From assembly GCA_032433765.1 (NCBI GenBank), contig JAVIAB010000156.1, forward strand, positions 87,044,269-87,108,268: a stretch of DNA of 64,000 bases, written 5' to 3'. This stretch comes from Megaustenia siamemsis. Lineage: Eukaryota; Mollusca; Gastropoda; Stylommatophora; Ariophantidae. Every line of letters begins with the position of its first letter. Within the stretch, counting starts at the first letter, position 1. The position numbers and the translations under genes were made by a program. The notes below the pieces were generated by a model, which was not told the origin of the DNA, did no database searches, and worked only from the letters and a program-made list of their open reading frames with translations. Positions 21,678-32,872 of this stretch are shown here, piece after piece.

Positions 21678-24042
21678 AGGTTGGCTACCATAGATCGCCA
21701 TTCATTGGGTGCTGTCTCCACATCGAAGGTTGGCTATCATAGAGCGCCATTCATTGGGTGCCGTCTCCACATCGAAGGTTGGCTATCATAGAGCGCCTTT
21801 CATTGGGTGCCGTCTCCACATCGAATGTTGGCTACCAAAGAGCGCCATTCATTGGGTGCCGTCTCGACATCGAAGGTTGGCTACCAAAGAGCGCCATTCA
21901 TTGGGTGCTGTCTCCACATCGAAGGTTGGTTACCAAAGAGTGCCATTCATTGGGTGCTGTCTCGACATCGAAGGTTGGCTACCAAAGAGCGCCATTCATT
22001 GGGTGCTGTCTCCACATCGAAGGTTGGCTACCATAGAGCGCCTTTCATTGGGTGCTGTCTCCACATCGAAGATTCGCTACCATAGATCGCCATTCATTGG
22101 GTGCTGTCCCCACATCGAAGGTTGGCTACCATAGATCGCCATTCATTGGGTGCCGTCTCCACATCGAAGATTCGCTACCATAGAGCGCCATTCATTGGGG
22201 GCTATCCCCACATCGAAGGTTGGCTACCATAGATCGCCATTCATTGGGTGCTGTCTCCACATCGAAGGTTGGCTACCATAGAGCGCCATTCATTGGGTGC
22301 CGTCTCCACATCGAAGGTTGGCTACCATAGAGCGCCATTCATTGGGTGCTGTCTCCACATCGAAGGTTGGCTACCATAGATCGCCATTCATTGGGTGCCG
22401 TCTCCACATAGAAGGTTGGCTACCATAGAGCGCCATTCATTGGGTGCTGTCTCCACATCGAAGGTTGGCTACCATAGAGCGCCATTCATTGGGTGCTGTC
22501 TCCACATAGAAGGTTGGCTACCATAGATCGCCATTCATTGAGTGCCGTCTCCACATCGAAGGTTGGCTATCATAGAGCGCCATTCATTGGGTGCCGTCTC
22601 CACATCGAAGGTTGGCTATCATAGAGCGCCATTCATTGGGTGCCGTCTCCACGTCGAAGGTTGGCTATCATGGAGCGCTATTCATTGGGTGCCGTCTCCA
22701 CATCGAAGGTTGGCTACCATAGAGCACCATTCATTGGGTGTTGTCTCCACATCGAAGGTTGTCTATCATAGAGCGCCATTCATTGGGTGTTGTCTCCACA
22801 TCGAAGGTTGGCTACCATGGAGCGTCATTCAAAGGGTGTTGTCTCCACATCGAAGGTTGGCTATCATAGAGCACCATTCATTGGGTGTTGTCTCCACATC
22901 GAAGGTTGGCTACCATGGAGCGCCATTCATTGGGTGTTGTCTCCACATCGAAGGTTGGCTATCATAGAGCGCCATTCATTCGGTGTTGTCTCCACATCGA
23001 AGGTTGGCTACCATAGAGCGCCATTCATTGGGTGCCGTCTCCACATCGAAGGTTGGCTACCATAGAGCGCCATTCATTGGGTGCTGTCTCCACATCGAAG
23101 GTTGGCTACCATAGATCGCCATTCATTGGGTGCCGTCTCCACATAGAAGGTTGGCTACCATAGAGCGCCATTCATTGGGTGCTGTCTCCACATCGAAGGT
23201 TGGCTACCATAGAGCGCCATTCATTGGGTGCTGTCTCCACATAGAAGGTTGGCTACCATAGATCGCCATTCATTGAGTGCCGTCTCCACATCGAAGGTTG
23301 GCTATCATAGAGCGCCATTCATTGGGTGCCGTCTCCACATCGAAGGTTGGCTATCATAGAGCGCCATTCATTGGGTGCCGTCTCCACGTCGAAGGTTGGC
23401 TATCATGGAGCGCTATTCATTGGGTGCCGTCTCCACATCGAAGGTTGGCTACCATAGAGCACCATTCATTGGGTGTTGTCTCCACATCGAAGGTTGTCTA
23501 TCATAGAGCGCCATTCATTGGGTGTTGTCTCCACATCGAAGGTTGGCTACCATGGAGCGTCATTCAAAGGGTGTTGTCTCCACATCGAAGGTTGGCTATC
23601 ATAGAGCACCATTCATTGGGTGTTGTCTCCACATCGAAGGTTGGCTACCATGGAGCGCCATTCATTGGGTGTTGTCTCCACATCGAAGGTTGGCTATCAT
23701 AGAGCGCCATTCATTCGGTGTTGTCTCCACATCGAAGGTTGGCTATCATAGAGCGCCATTCATTGGGTGTTGTCTCCACATCGAAGGTTGGCTGACATAG
23801 AGCGCCATTCAAAGGGTGTTGTCTCCACATCGAAGGTTGGCTATCATAGAGCGCCATTCATTGGGTGTTGTCTCCACATCGAAGGTTGGCTACCATAGAG
23901 CACCATTCATTGGGTGTTGTCTCCACATCGAAGGTTGGCTACCATGGAGCGTCATTCAAAGGGTGTTGTCTCCACATCGAAGGTTGGCTATCATAGAGCG
24001 CCATTCATTGGGTGTTGTCTCCACATCGAAGGTTGGCTACCC
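21678..24042. repeat. 49-bp satellite, block 4, about 48 copies
   Basis: After LTR copy 3 the array follows block 3 until about 22240, then diverges. A fifteen-unit segment is duplicated in tandem: 22307-23041 and 23042-23776, offset 735 = 15 x 49, marked by CATTGAGTGCC at 22535 and 23270. Units with GGGTGTTGTCTCC and CATTCAAAGGG occur only here. The array ends against a minus-strand LINE fragment. Confidence 0.96.
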
Positions 24043-24330
24043 TGAGCTCTATGTTTCTTTACTCTTGCTCCGATTCCGTCCTGTTCTACCTTGTACCCCG
24101 TCTTCCAATGTGACGTTCAGAAAGGTGTTATGTCTCTTCACGTGTCCAAACAATTTCATTTCTTTTTTGTCTTGTGTTCAGTAGTTTAGTTAGATTTACA
24201 ACTTCCTTGTTGTTCTCCTTTCACCCAATACTCCCCATTTTCCTATAGATCCACATTTCACAGGTTTCAATCATCTTATCTATTTTCTTATTTAGTGTCC
24301 ATGTTTCTGTATCATACAGGAATAATAGAA
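24043..24330 (-). pseudogene. LINE reverse-transcriptase C-terminal fragment
   Basis: On the minus strand, 24330 to about 24220 encodes YDTETWTLNKKIDKM followed by CEMWIYRKMGSIG, the familiar thumb-region motif (Y-G-x-E-T-W-T-L) of non-LTR retrotransposon reverse transcriptases. After a TGG-to-TGA stop and a frame change, 24150 to 24050 encodes FGHVKRHNTFLNVTLEDG and a GR-rich tail. Catalytic motifs lie upstream and are absent, so this is a short dead copy. It abuts the 49-bp array on its left. Its HVKRHNT type differs from the HVMRREQ type of the plus-strand fragment at 24639-25019, so the two are different elements. Confidence 0.75.
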
Positions 24331-24401
24331 CAAAGAAGTATGTGTTAGCACTCGGAAAAATTGACAGACAAACAACAATAGAAAAAAACGAAGAACAATA
24401 A

Positions 24402-24490
24402 TGGTCCGAAGTGGGATCGAACCCGTACTCAGTGGCACCGCGCCTTGCCACGAGAAGCCGAACGCTTGGCACACTGCCACGCAGCCAACT
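24402..24490 (-). other. tRNA-like unit: SINE head or tRNA pseudogene
   Basis: The minus strand has an A-box-like TGGCAGTGTGCC (24468-24479) and a very good B box, GGTTCGATCCC (24413-24423), about 45 bases apart. A T run (TTTTTTT at about 24383) follows about 20 bases past the 3' end, as for RNA polymerase III transcripts. The acceptor ends do not pair and the T stem has mismatches, so it is not a working tRNA gene. It lies between LINE pieces, which favours a SINE or processed tRNA-like remnant. Confidence 0.5.
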
Positions 24491-24512
24491 AAAAAAGTGG
24501 CTATTGCAGCAG

Positions 24513-24637
24513 TGTCTTGCACGAAAGGCTTTCTCAATGACTATAGGATAGGGTAACGATCACAGACCGGAAATAAATTATATATTTGTACTTTCCTATT
24601 AATGCAAGTATCTCCCAGTAGCCTTTCGTGCAAGACA
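24513..24637. repeat. Perfect 18-bp inverted repeat, 125 bp across
   Basis: TGTCTTGCACGAAAGGCT at 24513-24530 is the exact reverse complement of 24620-24637, with an 89-bp loop between. It could be a very small MITE-like element or an inversion scar between the tRNA-like unit and the right-hand LINE fragment. No target-site duplication is obvious. Confidence 0.75.
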
Positions 24638-24638
24638 T

Positions 24639-25019
24639 TTTAATGAATTTAAATATCTGGGAACTTTGTTAACTCAGATGGTAGATGTAAAACAGAGGAG
24701 AGATGCAGAATGGCTCAGGCAAAAGCAGCTTTCTAAAAATTGAGGAAGATACTATGCAATCCATTTTTGACAATAGAAGCAAGAAAAAGAGACAATCATT
24801 ATTTTTGGCCATGTCATGAGAAGGGAACAACTGGAATATATTGTAACAACTGGAACAATTGAGGGACGGAGAGATAGAGGGAAGCAAAGAGAAAAGATAC
24901 CAGACAGCATAAGAGAAAGACTTGGCAGTAGGTCAACAACAGAAATGATAAATAACTGTCGTGATCGAAATTTGTGGAGAGATTTGACCACCTATGCCAG
25001 TAGGCATGGCACTCGATGA
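24639..25019 (+). pseudogene. LINE reverse-transcriptase C-terminal fragment with internal deletion
   Basis: Plus-strand frames give FNEFKYLGTLLT, then after a frameshift SDGRCKTEERCRMAQAKAAF and KLRKILCNPFLTIEARKR, matching the end of the reverse-transcriptase domain of non-LTR elements. The next expected segment (the YGSETWTL region) is missing. The sequence resumes at about 24803 with FGHVMRREQLEYIV and RERLGSRSTTEMI, ending RHGTR and a TGA stop at 25017-25019. The last 67 codons (24816-25019) are open, but the whole is a frame-broken, internally deleted copy. The following 120 bases could be its 3' untranslated tail. Confidence 0.8.
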
Positions 25020-25145
25020 TGAAATATGATTCTTGTGTTTATTTCTGTCTTGTCTCATCATTTGTTATGTCCAACATTGCTATATTCTTGTGTTACATCT
25101 GGTCTGTTTCCATCAACTCCAACATTTATGTGTATATTGTGGAAA
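25020..25145. other. Spacer, possible LINE 3' tail
   Basis: T-rich single-copy sequence directly after the LINE stop codon, running into the 23-bp array. No polyA tail is clear. Confidence 0.4.
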
Positions 25146-26507
25146 GTGTAATAATGAACTACTATTGGATGTAACAATGAGCTACTATAGATTGTAACAA
25201 TGAGCTACTATAGATTGTAACAATGAGCTACTATAGATTGTAACAATGAGCTACTATAGATTGTAACAATGAGCTACTATAGATTGTAACAATGAGCTAC
25301 TATTGATTGTAACAATGAACTACTATAGATTGTAACAATGAGCTACTATAGATTGTAACAATGAGCTACTATTGATTGTAACAATGAACTACTATAGATT
25401 GTAACAATGAACTACTATAGATTGTAACAATGAACTACTATATATTGTAACAATGAGCTACTATAGATTGTAACAATGAGCTACTATAGATTGTAACAAT
25501 GAGCTACTATTGATTGTAATAATGAACTACTATAGATTGTAACAATGAGCTACTGTAGATTGTAACAATGAGCTACTATTGATTGTAGCATTGAACTACT
25601 ATATATTGTTGCAATGAACTACTATAGATTGTAGCAATGAACTACAATAGATTGTAGCAATGAACTACTATAGATTGTAGCAATGAACTACTATAGATTG
25701 TAACAATGACCAACTATAGATTGTAACAATGAGCTACTATAGATTGTAACAATGACCTACCATAGATTGTAAGAATGACCTACTATAGATTGTAACAATG
25801 AACTACTATAGATTGTAACAATGAGCTACTATAGATTGTAACAATGAACTACTATATATTGTAGCAATGACCTACTATAGATTGTAACAATAAACTTTAA
25901 TATATTGTAACAATGGCCTACTATAACTGTAGCAATGAACTACTATTGATTGTAGCAATGAACTACTATAGATTGTAGCAATGAACTACTATATAATGTA
26001 ACAATGAACTACTATAGATTGTAACAATGACCTACTATAGATTGTAACAATGAACTACTATAGATTGTAGCAATGAACTACTATAGATTGTAACAATGAA
26101 CTACTATATATTGTAACTATCAGCTACTATAGATTGTAACAATGACCTACTATGGATTGTAACAATGACCTACTATATATTGTAACAATGAAATACTATT
26201 GATTGTAACAATGACCTACTATGGATTGTAACAATGAACTACTATGGATTGTAACAATGACCTACTATAGATTGTAACAGTGAACTACTATAGATTGTAA
26301 CAATGACCTACTATAGATTGTAACAATGACCTACTATAGATTGTAACAATGAGCTGCTATAGATTGTATCAATGAACTTCTATATATTGTAACAATGACC
26401 TACTATGGATTGTAACAATGAACTACTATGGATTGTAACAATGACCTACTATAGATTGTAACAATAAACTACTATATATAGTAACAATGATCTACTATAG
26501 ATTTTAA
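25146..26507. repeat. 23-bp minisatellite, about 59 copies
   Basis: Unit core ATTGTAACAATGAGCTACTA with GAGCTAC, GAACTAC and GACCTAC variants. Left-hand units are mostly GAGCTAC; GACCTAC units prevail to the right. Confidence 0.97.
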
Positions 26508-26649
26508 CATGTCCACCGATAGAAAGTAGCAGCGACGGTCAGTGTGACATAGCGTGAAGGTCAGTGTGACATAGCGTGAAGGTCCAAAGGCAGAATGAAG
26601 GTTGTTGTAATCACAATGTCTCTATGTCTAATGGAAATTAATAAATAAT
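26508..26649. other. Short spacer with a 22-bp duplication
   Basis: Two identical 22-bp copies containing GTCAGTGTGACATAGCGTGA at 26537-26558 and 26559-26580. The rest is AT-rich, with AATAAATAATAAA at about 26640-26652. Confidence 0.7.
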
Positions 26650-27112
26650 AAATGTCGCTACTCTGTCGTTCAGATCCAAGTGTCGTTACGTGTAATGCAA
26701 GGCCGCTTCTGAATCGTTAAGATGACAGTGCCTTGTGTAATGGAGGTCACTACTATGTCGTTGTTGGGATCACAGTGTCGCTGCGTGTAATGGAAGGTCG
26801 CAACTACGTTGTCAAGATTACAGACCGATGTGTAATGGAAGGTCGCTACTATGTCGTTGTTGAAATCACAGCGTCGCTGCGTGTAATGGAAGGTCGCTAC
26901 TATGTCGTTGTTGAGATCACAGTGTCGCTGCGTGTAATGGAAGGTCGCTACTATGTCGTTGTTGAGAACACAGTGTCGCTGCGTGTAATGGAAGGTCGCT
27001 ACTATGTCGTTGTTGAGATCACAGTGTCGCTGCGTGTAATGGAAGGTCGCTACTATGTCGTTGAGATCACAGTGTCGCTGCGTGTAATGGAGAGTCGTTA
27101 CTGAGTCGTTGA
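26650..27112. repeat. 51-bp minisatellite, about 9 copies
   Basis: Core GTGTAATGGAAGGTCGCTAC followed by TATGTCGTTGTTGAGATCAC. Since 51 is divisible by three, frames stay open on both strands with a 17-residue period. These are periodicity products. Confidence 0.93.
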
Positions 27113-27499
27113 GTCTCGAGTCTGTTGTAGGAGCAAACTTGCCAGCCAGGAGACACCGGCAGCTTGAAGAATGTGTCAAGGGCGGCCTTCAAGTCAAACT
27201 GATAACAGACTTCTCGAGATATCGTAAACATAATGATAACATACTGCTGATTCATCATATCACACACACACACAGACGCACACACACAGACACACACACA
27301 CACACGCACGCACACACACAAGACGGCATTGCCCCCCCCCCCTTCCCCCGGGGAAAACGAGCCAGAACTGATGACTAGACGCTGACGGGACATTCGCAAG
27401 TAGCGCAAGCCATACCTCACCTCTACACTCATCGTCAGGTGTGTCACAAGCAAGGCTGTTCAAACATCTAATCTTCTTCCTCGTTATTCCCTCTCTCTC
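27113..27499. other. Unique island with a CA microsatellite and a C run
   Basis: Single-copy sequence flanks a (CA)n tract at 27260-27320 and eleven C at 27332-27342. Both sides contain short open stretches: on the minus strand FDLKAALDTFFKLPV ends near 27150, and a GAG-GTGAGG donor-like site lies near 27415. Neither has a convincing pair of splice sites, so no exon is called. Confidence 0.5.
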
Positions 27500-28085
27500 T
27501 CCATGTCTCTCTGTCTCGTTCAATGTCAGTCCCTGTTTCTCTCTATGACTCTCTGTCTCTTTCAGTGTCGGTCCCTGTCTCTCTCTATGTCTCTCTGTCT
27601 CTTTCAGTGTCGGTCCCTGTCTTTCTCCATGTCTCTCTGTCTCTTTCAGTGTCGGTCCCTGTCTCTCTCTATGTCTCTCTGTCTCTTTCATTGACGGCCC
27701 CTGTCTCTCTCTATGACTCTCTGTCTCTTTCAGTGTCGGTCCCTATCTCTCTCTATGTCTCTCTGTCTCTTTCATTGACGGCCCCTGTCTCTCTCTATGT
27801 CTCTCTGTCTCTTTCATTGACGGCCCCTGTCTCTCTCTATGACTCTCTGTCTCTTTCAGTGTCGGTCCCTATCTCTCTCCATGTCTCTCTGTCTCTTTCA
27901 GTGACGGTCCCTGTCTCTCGCTATGACTCTATGTCTCTTTCAGTGTCGGTCCCTGTCTCTCTCCATGTCTCTCTATCTCTTTCAGTGTCGGTCCCTGTCT
28001 CTCTCCGTGTCTCTCTGTCTCTTTCAGTGTCGGTCCCTGTCTCTCTCCATGTTTCTCTGTCTCTTTCAGTGTCGGTCCCTGTCTC
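27500..28085. repeat. 42-bp pyrimidine-rich minisatellite, about 14 copies
   Basis: Core CTCTTTCAGTGTCGGTCCCT, with CATTGACGGCCCCT variants, followed by a CTCTCTCTATGTCTCTCTG block. The open frame of about 600 codons that starts here runs on through the next tract and is a low-complexity Ser/Leu/Pro/Val product, not a gene. Confidence 0.92.
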
Positions 28086-29290
28086 TCTCCCTGTCTCTCT
28101 CCCTGTCTCTCCCTGTCTCCCCCTGTCTCTCCCTGTCTCTCTCCCTGCCTCTCTCTGTGTTTCTCCCTGCCTCTCACCCTGTCTCTCTCTGTCTCTCCCT
28201 GTCTCTCTCCCTTCTCTCTCCCTGTCTCTCCCTGTCTCTCTCCCGGTCTCTCTCACTGTCTCTCTCCCTGTCTCTCCCTGTCTGTATTCCTGTCTCTCTC
28301 CCTGCCTCTCTCCCTGTCTATCCTTGTCTCTCTCCCTGTCTCTCTCCCTGTCTCTCTCCCTGTCTCTCTCCCTGTCTCTCTCCCTGTCTCTTTTTCCTGT
28401 CTCTCTCCCTGTCTCTTTCCCTGTCTCTCTCCCACTCTCTCTCCCTGTATCTCTCCCTATCTCTCTCACTGTCTCTCTATCTGTCTGTCTTTCCCTGTCT
28501 CTCCCTGTCTCTCCCTGTCTGTATTCCTGTCTCTCCCTGTCTCTCCCTGTCTCTCCCTGTCTCTCCCTGTCTCTCTCCCTGTCTGTCTCCCTGTCTCTCT
28601 CCCTGTCTCACCCTGTATCTCTCCCTGTCTCTCCCTGTCTCTCTCCCTGTCTCTCTCCCTGTCTCTCCCTGTCTATCTCCCTGTCTCTCCCTGTATCTCT
28701 CCCTGTCTCTCCCTGTCTCTCTCACTGTCTGTCTCCCTGTCTCTCTCACTGTCTGTCTCCCTGTCTCTCCCTGTATCTCTCACTGTCTCTCCCTGTATCT
28801 CTCCCTGTTTCTCCCTGTCTCTCCCTGTATCTCTCCCTGTATCTCTCCCTGTCTCTCCCTGTATCTCTCCCTGTCTCTCCTTGTCTCTCTCACTGTCTGT
28901 CTCCCTGTCTCACCCTGTCTCTCCCTGTATCTTTCCCTGTCTCTCCCTGTCTCTCTCACTGTCTGTCTCCCTGTTTCTCCCTGTATATCTCCCTGTCTCT
29001 CCCTGTCTCTCCCTGTCTCTCTCACCGTCTGTCTCCCTGTCTCTCCCTGTATCTCTCCCTGTCTCTCCCTGTCTCTCTCCTTGTCTCTCCCTGTATCTCT
29101 CCCTGTCTCTCCCTGTCTCTCTCCCTGTCTCTCTCTGTCTCTCCTTGTCTCTCCCTGTATCTCTCCCTGTATCTCTCCCTGTCTCTCCCTGTCTCTCTCA
29201 CTGTCTGTCTCCCTGTCTCTCCCTGTATCTCTCCTGTCTCTCCCTGTCTCTCTCCCTGTCTCTCTCCCTGTCTCTCTCTCTGCCTCTCTC
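28086..29290. repeat. Pyrimidine tract of (CTCTCCCTGT)-type units
   Basis: About 1.2 kb, almost purely C and T on the plus strand, built of 10-12-bp units (CTGTCTCTCC) with CTGTATCTCTCC and CACTGTCTGTCTCC variants. Such polypurine/polypyrimidine DNA can form triplex (H-DNA) structures. Confidence 0.95.
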
Positions 29291-29419
29291 AGAGCCAGTT
29301 TCCCATATTTCCAACATAATCTTTAGTCAAGACTCAACGACAGACGGAGGACCGCTCTCATTCTACGATAAAGTTCCCTCTCTCTCTCCTCGGCTGTAGA
29401 ATTAAGCTTCAAAAGCTTT
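29291..29419. other. Short unique spacer
   Basis: About 130 bases of single-copy sequence between two pyrimidine-rich arrays. No feature is recognised. Confidence 0.5.
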
Positions 29420-32400
29420 CTTTGACTCCCTATGTGTACAATTGAGTTTCTATCACCCTCTCTGACTCTCTCTATATGTGTATAATTCAGCTTGTAACGC
29501 CCTCTCTGTCTTTCTCTCTATATGTGTATAATTCAGCTTGTAACGCCCACTCTGTCTCTCTCTATATATGTGTATAATTGAGTTTCTATCACCCTCTCTG
29601 TCTCTCTCTATATGTGTATAATTCAGTTTGTAACGCCCTCTCTGTCTCTCTCTCTCTATTTGTGTATAATTCAGCTTGTAACGCCCTCTCTGTCTCTCTC
29701 TATATGTGTATAATTCAGCTTGTAACGCCCTCTCTGTCTCTCTGTATATGTGCATAATTCAGCTTGTAACGCCCTCTCTGTCTCTCTCCATATGTGCATA
29801 ATTCAGCTTGTAACGCCCTCTCTGTCTCTCTCTATATGTGTATGATTCAGCTTGTAACGCCCTCTCTGTCTCTCTCTATATGTGTATAATTCAGTTTGTA
29901 ACGCCCTCTCTGTCTCTTTCTATATGTGTATAATTCAGCTTGTAACGTCCTCTCTGCCTCTCTCTATATGTGCATAATTCAGCTTGTAACGCCCTCTCTG
30001 TCTCTCTATATGTGTAAAATTCAGCTTGTAACGCCCTCTCTGCTCTCTATATATGTGTATAATTCAGCTTGTAAAGCCTTCTCTATCTCTTTCTATAGGT
30101 GTATAATTCAGCTTGTAACGCCCTCTCTGTCTCTCTCTCTATATGTGTATCATTCAGCTTGTAACGCCCTCTCTGTCTCTCTCTATATATGTATAATTCA
30201 GCTTGTAACGCCCTCTCTGTCTCTTTCTATATGTGTATAAGTTAGCTTGTGACGCCCTCTCTGTCTCTCGCTATATGTGTATAATTCAGCTTGTAAAGCC
30301 CTCCCTGTCTCTCTCTATATGTGTATAATTCAGCTTGTAACGCCCTCTCTGTCTCTCTCTATATGTGTATCATTCAGCATGTAATTCCCTCTCTGTCTCT
30401 CTCTATATGTGTATAAATCAGCTTGTAACGCCTTCTCTGTCTCTCTCTATATGTGTATAATTCAGCTTGTAACGCCCTCTCTGTCTCTTTCTATATAAGT
30501 ATAATTCAGCTTGTAACGCCCTCTCTGTCTCTCTCTATATATGTATAATTCAGCTTGTAATGCCCTCTCTGTCTCTCTCTCTATATGTGTATCATTCAGC
30601 TTGTAATGCCCTCTCTGTCTCTTTCTATATGTGTATAATTCAGTTTGTAACGCCCTCTCTGTCTCTCTCTCTATATATGTATAATTCAGCTTGTAACGCC
30701 CTCTCTGTCTCTTTCTATATGTGTATAATCCAGCTTGTAACGTCCTCTCTGTCTCTTTCTATATGTGTATAATTCAGCTTGTAACGCCCTTTCTTTCTCT
30801 CTCTATATGTGTATAAGTCAGCTTGTAACGCCCTCTCTGTCTCTCTCTATATGTGTATAATTCAGCTTGTAACGTCCTCTCTGCCTCTCTCTCTATGTGT
30901 ATAATTCAGCTTGTAACGCCCTCTCTGTCTCTCTCTATATGTGTATAATTCAGCTTGTAAAGCCCTCTCTGTCTCTTTCTATATGTGTATAATTCAGCTT
31001 GTAAAGCCCTCTCTGTCTCTTTCTATATGTGTATAATTCAGCTTGTAACGCCCTCTCTGTCTCTCTCTATATGTGTATAATTCAGCTTGTAACGCCCTCT
31101 CTGTCTCTTTCTATATGTGTATAATTTAGCTTGTGACGCCCTCTCTGTCTCTCTCTATATGTGTATAATTCAGCTTGTAAAGCCCTCTCTGTCTCTCTCT
31201 ATATGTGTATAATTCAGCTTGTAACGCCCTCTCTGTCTCTCTCTATATGTGTATAATTCAGCATGTAACGCCCTCTCTGTCTCTCTCTATATGTGTATAA
31301 ATCAGCTTGTAACGCCTTCTCTGTCTCTCTCTATATGTGTATAATTCAGCTTGTAACGCCCTCTTTGTCTCTTTCTATATGTGTATAATTCAGTTTGTAA
31401 CGCCCTCTCTGTCTCTTTCTATATGTGTATAATTCAGTTTGTAACGCCCTCTCTGTCTCTCACTCTATATGTGTATCATTCAGCTTGTAATGCCCTCTCT
31501 GTCTCTCTCTATATGTGTATAATTCAGTTTGTAACGCCCTCTCTGTCTCTCTCTCTATATGTGTATCATTCAGCTTGTAATGCCCTCTCTGTCTCTTTCT
31601 ATATGTGTATAATTCAGTTTGTAACGCCCTCTCTGTCTCTCTCTCTATATGTGTATCATTCAGCTTGTAATGCCCTCTCTGTCTCTTTCTATATGTGTAT
31701 AATTCAGTTTGTAACGCCCTCTCTGTCTCTCTCTCTATATGTGTATCATTCAGCTTGTAACGCCCTCTCTGTCTCTCTCTCTATATATGTATAATTCAGC
31801 TTGTAATGCCCTCTCAGTCTCTCTCTATATGTGTATAATTCAGCTTGTAACGCCCTCTCTGTCTCTCTCTATATGTGTATAATTCAGCTTGTAACGCCCT
31901 CTCTGTCTCTCTCTATATGTGTATAATTCAGCTTGTAACGCCCTCTCTGTCTCTCTCTATATGTGTATAATTCAGCTTGTAACGCCCTCTCTGTCTCTTT
32001 CTATATGTGTTTTTGTCAGCTTGTAATGCCCTCTCTGTCTCTCTCTATATGTGTATAAATCAGCTTGTAACGTCCTCTCTGTCTCTTTCTATTTGTGTAT
32101 AAATCAAATTGTAACGCCATCTCTGTCTCTTTCTATTTGTGTATAAATCAAATTGTAACGCCATCTCTGTCTCTTTCTATATGTGTATAAATCAGCTTGT
32201 AACGCCCTCTCTGTCTCTCTCTATATGTGTATAATTCAGCTTGTAACGCCCTCTCTGTCTCTTTCTATATGTGTATAATCCAGCTTATAACGTCCTCTCT
32301 GTCTCTTTCTATATGTGTATAAATCAGCTTGTAACGTCCTCTCTGTCTCTTTCTATATGTGTATAATTCAGCCTGTAACGCCCTCTCTATCTCTCTCTAT

Positions 32401-32872
32401 ATGTGTATAATTCAGCTTGTAACGTCCTCTCTGTCTCTCTCTCTATGTGTATAATTCAGCTTGTAACGCCCTCTCTGTCTCTCTCTATATGTGTATAATT
32501 CAGCTTGTAAAGCCCTCTCTGTCTCTCTCTATATGTGTATAATTCAGCTTGTAACGCCTCTCTGTCTCTCTCTATATGTGTATAATTCAGCTTGTAAAGC
32601 CCTCTCTGTCTCTTTCTACATGTGTATAATTCAGCTTGTAACGCCCTCTCTGTCTCTTTCTACATGTGTATAATTCAGCTTCTAACGCCCTCTCTGTCTC
32701 TTTCTACATGTGTATAATTCAGCTTGTAACGCCCTCTCTGTCTCTTTCTACATGTGTATAATTCAGCTTGTAACGCCCTCTCTGTCTCTTTCTACATGTG
32801 TATAATTCAGCTTGTAACGCCCTCTCTGTCTCTTTCTACATGTGTATAATTCAGCTTGTAACGCCCTCTCTA
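29420..32872. repeat. 44-bp satellite, about 78 copies
   Basis: Core ATATGTGTATAATTCAGCTT followed by GTAACGCCCTCTCTGTCTC. Sub-types read CAGTTTG, CAGCTTG, AACGTCC or AAAGCCC. Units from about 32590 to the end share TCTACATGTG. A pair of ATCAAATTGTAACGCCATC units near 32105-32165 marks a local duplication. Confidence 0.97.

Noticed and set aside
10781..24042. CRISPR array
   Set aside because: The repeats have no unique spacers; the whole 49-bp unit repeats with point variants. The same holds for the 31-, 35- and 44-bp arrays. The rest of the window is eukaryotic.
24402..24490. Functional tRNA gene
   Set aside because: A and B boxes are present, but the acceptor stem does not pair and the T stem has mismatches. 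It is kept as a tRNA-like SINE or pseudogene.
27113..27260. Minus-strand exon (FDLKAALDTFFKLPV)
   Set aside because: The acceptor is purine-rich and no good GT donor follows. The plus strand is equally open.
27523..29319. 598-codon and 467-codon Ser/Leu/Pro/Val open frames
   Set aside because: Products of the 42-bp repeat and the CT-rich tract; pyrimidine-only codons cannot make stops.
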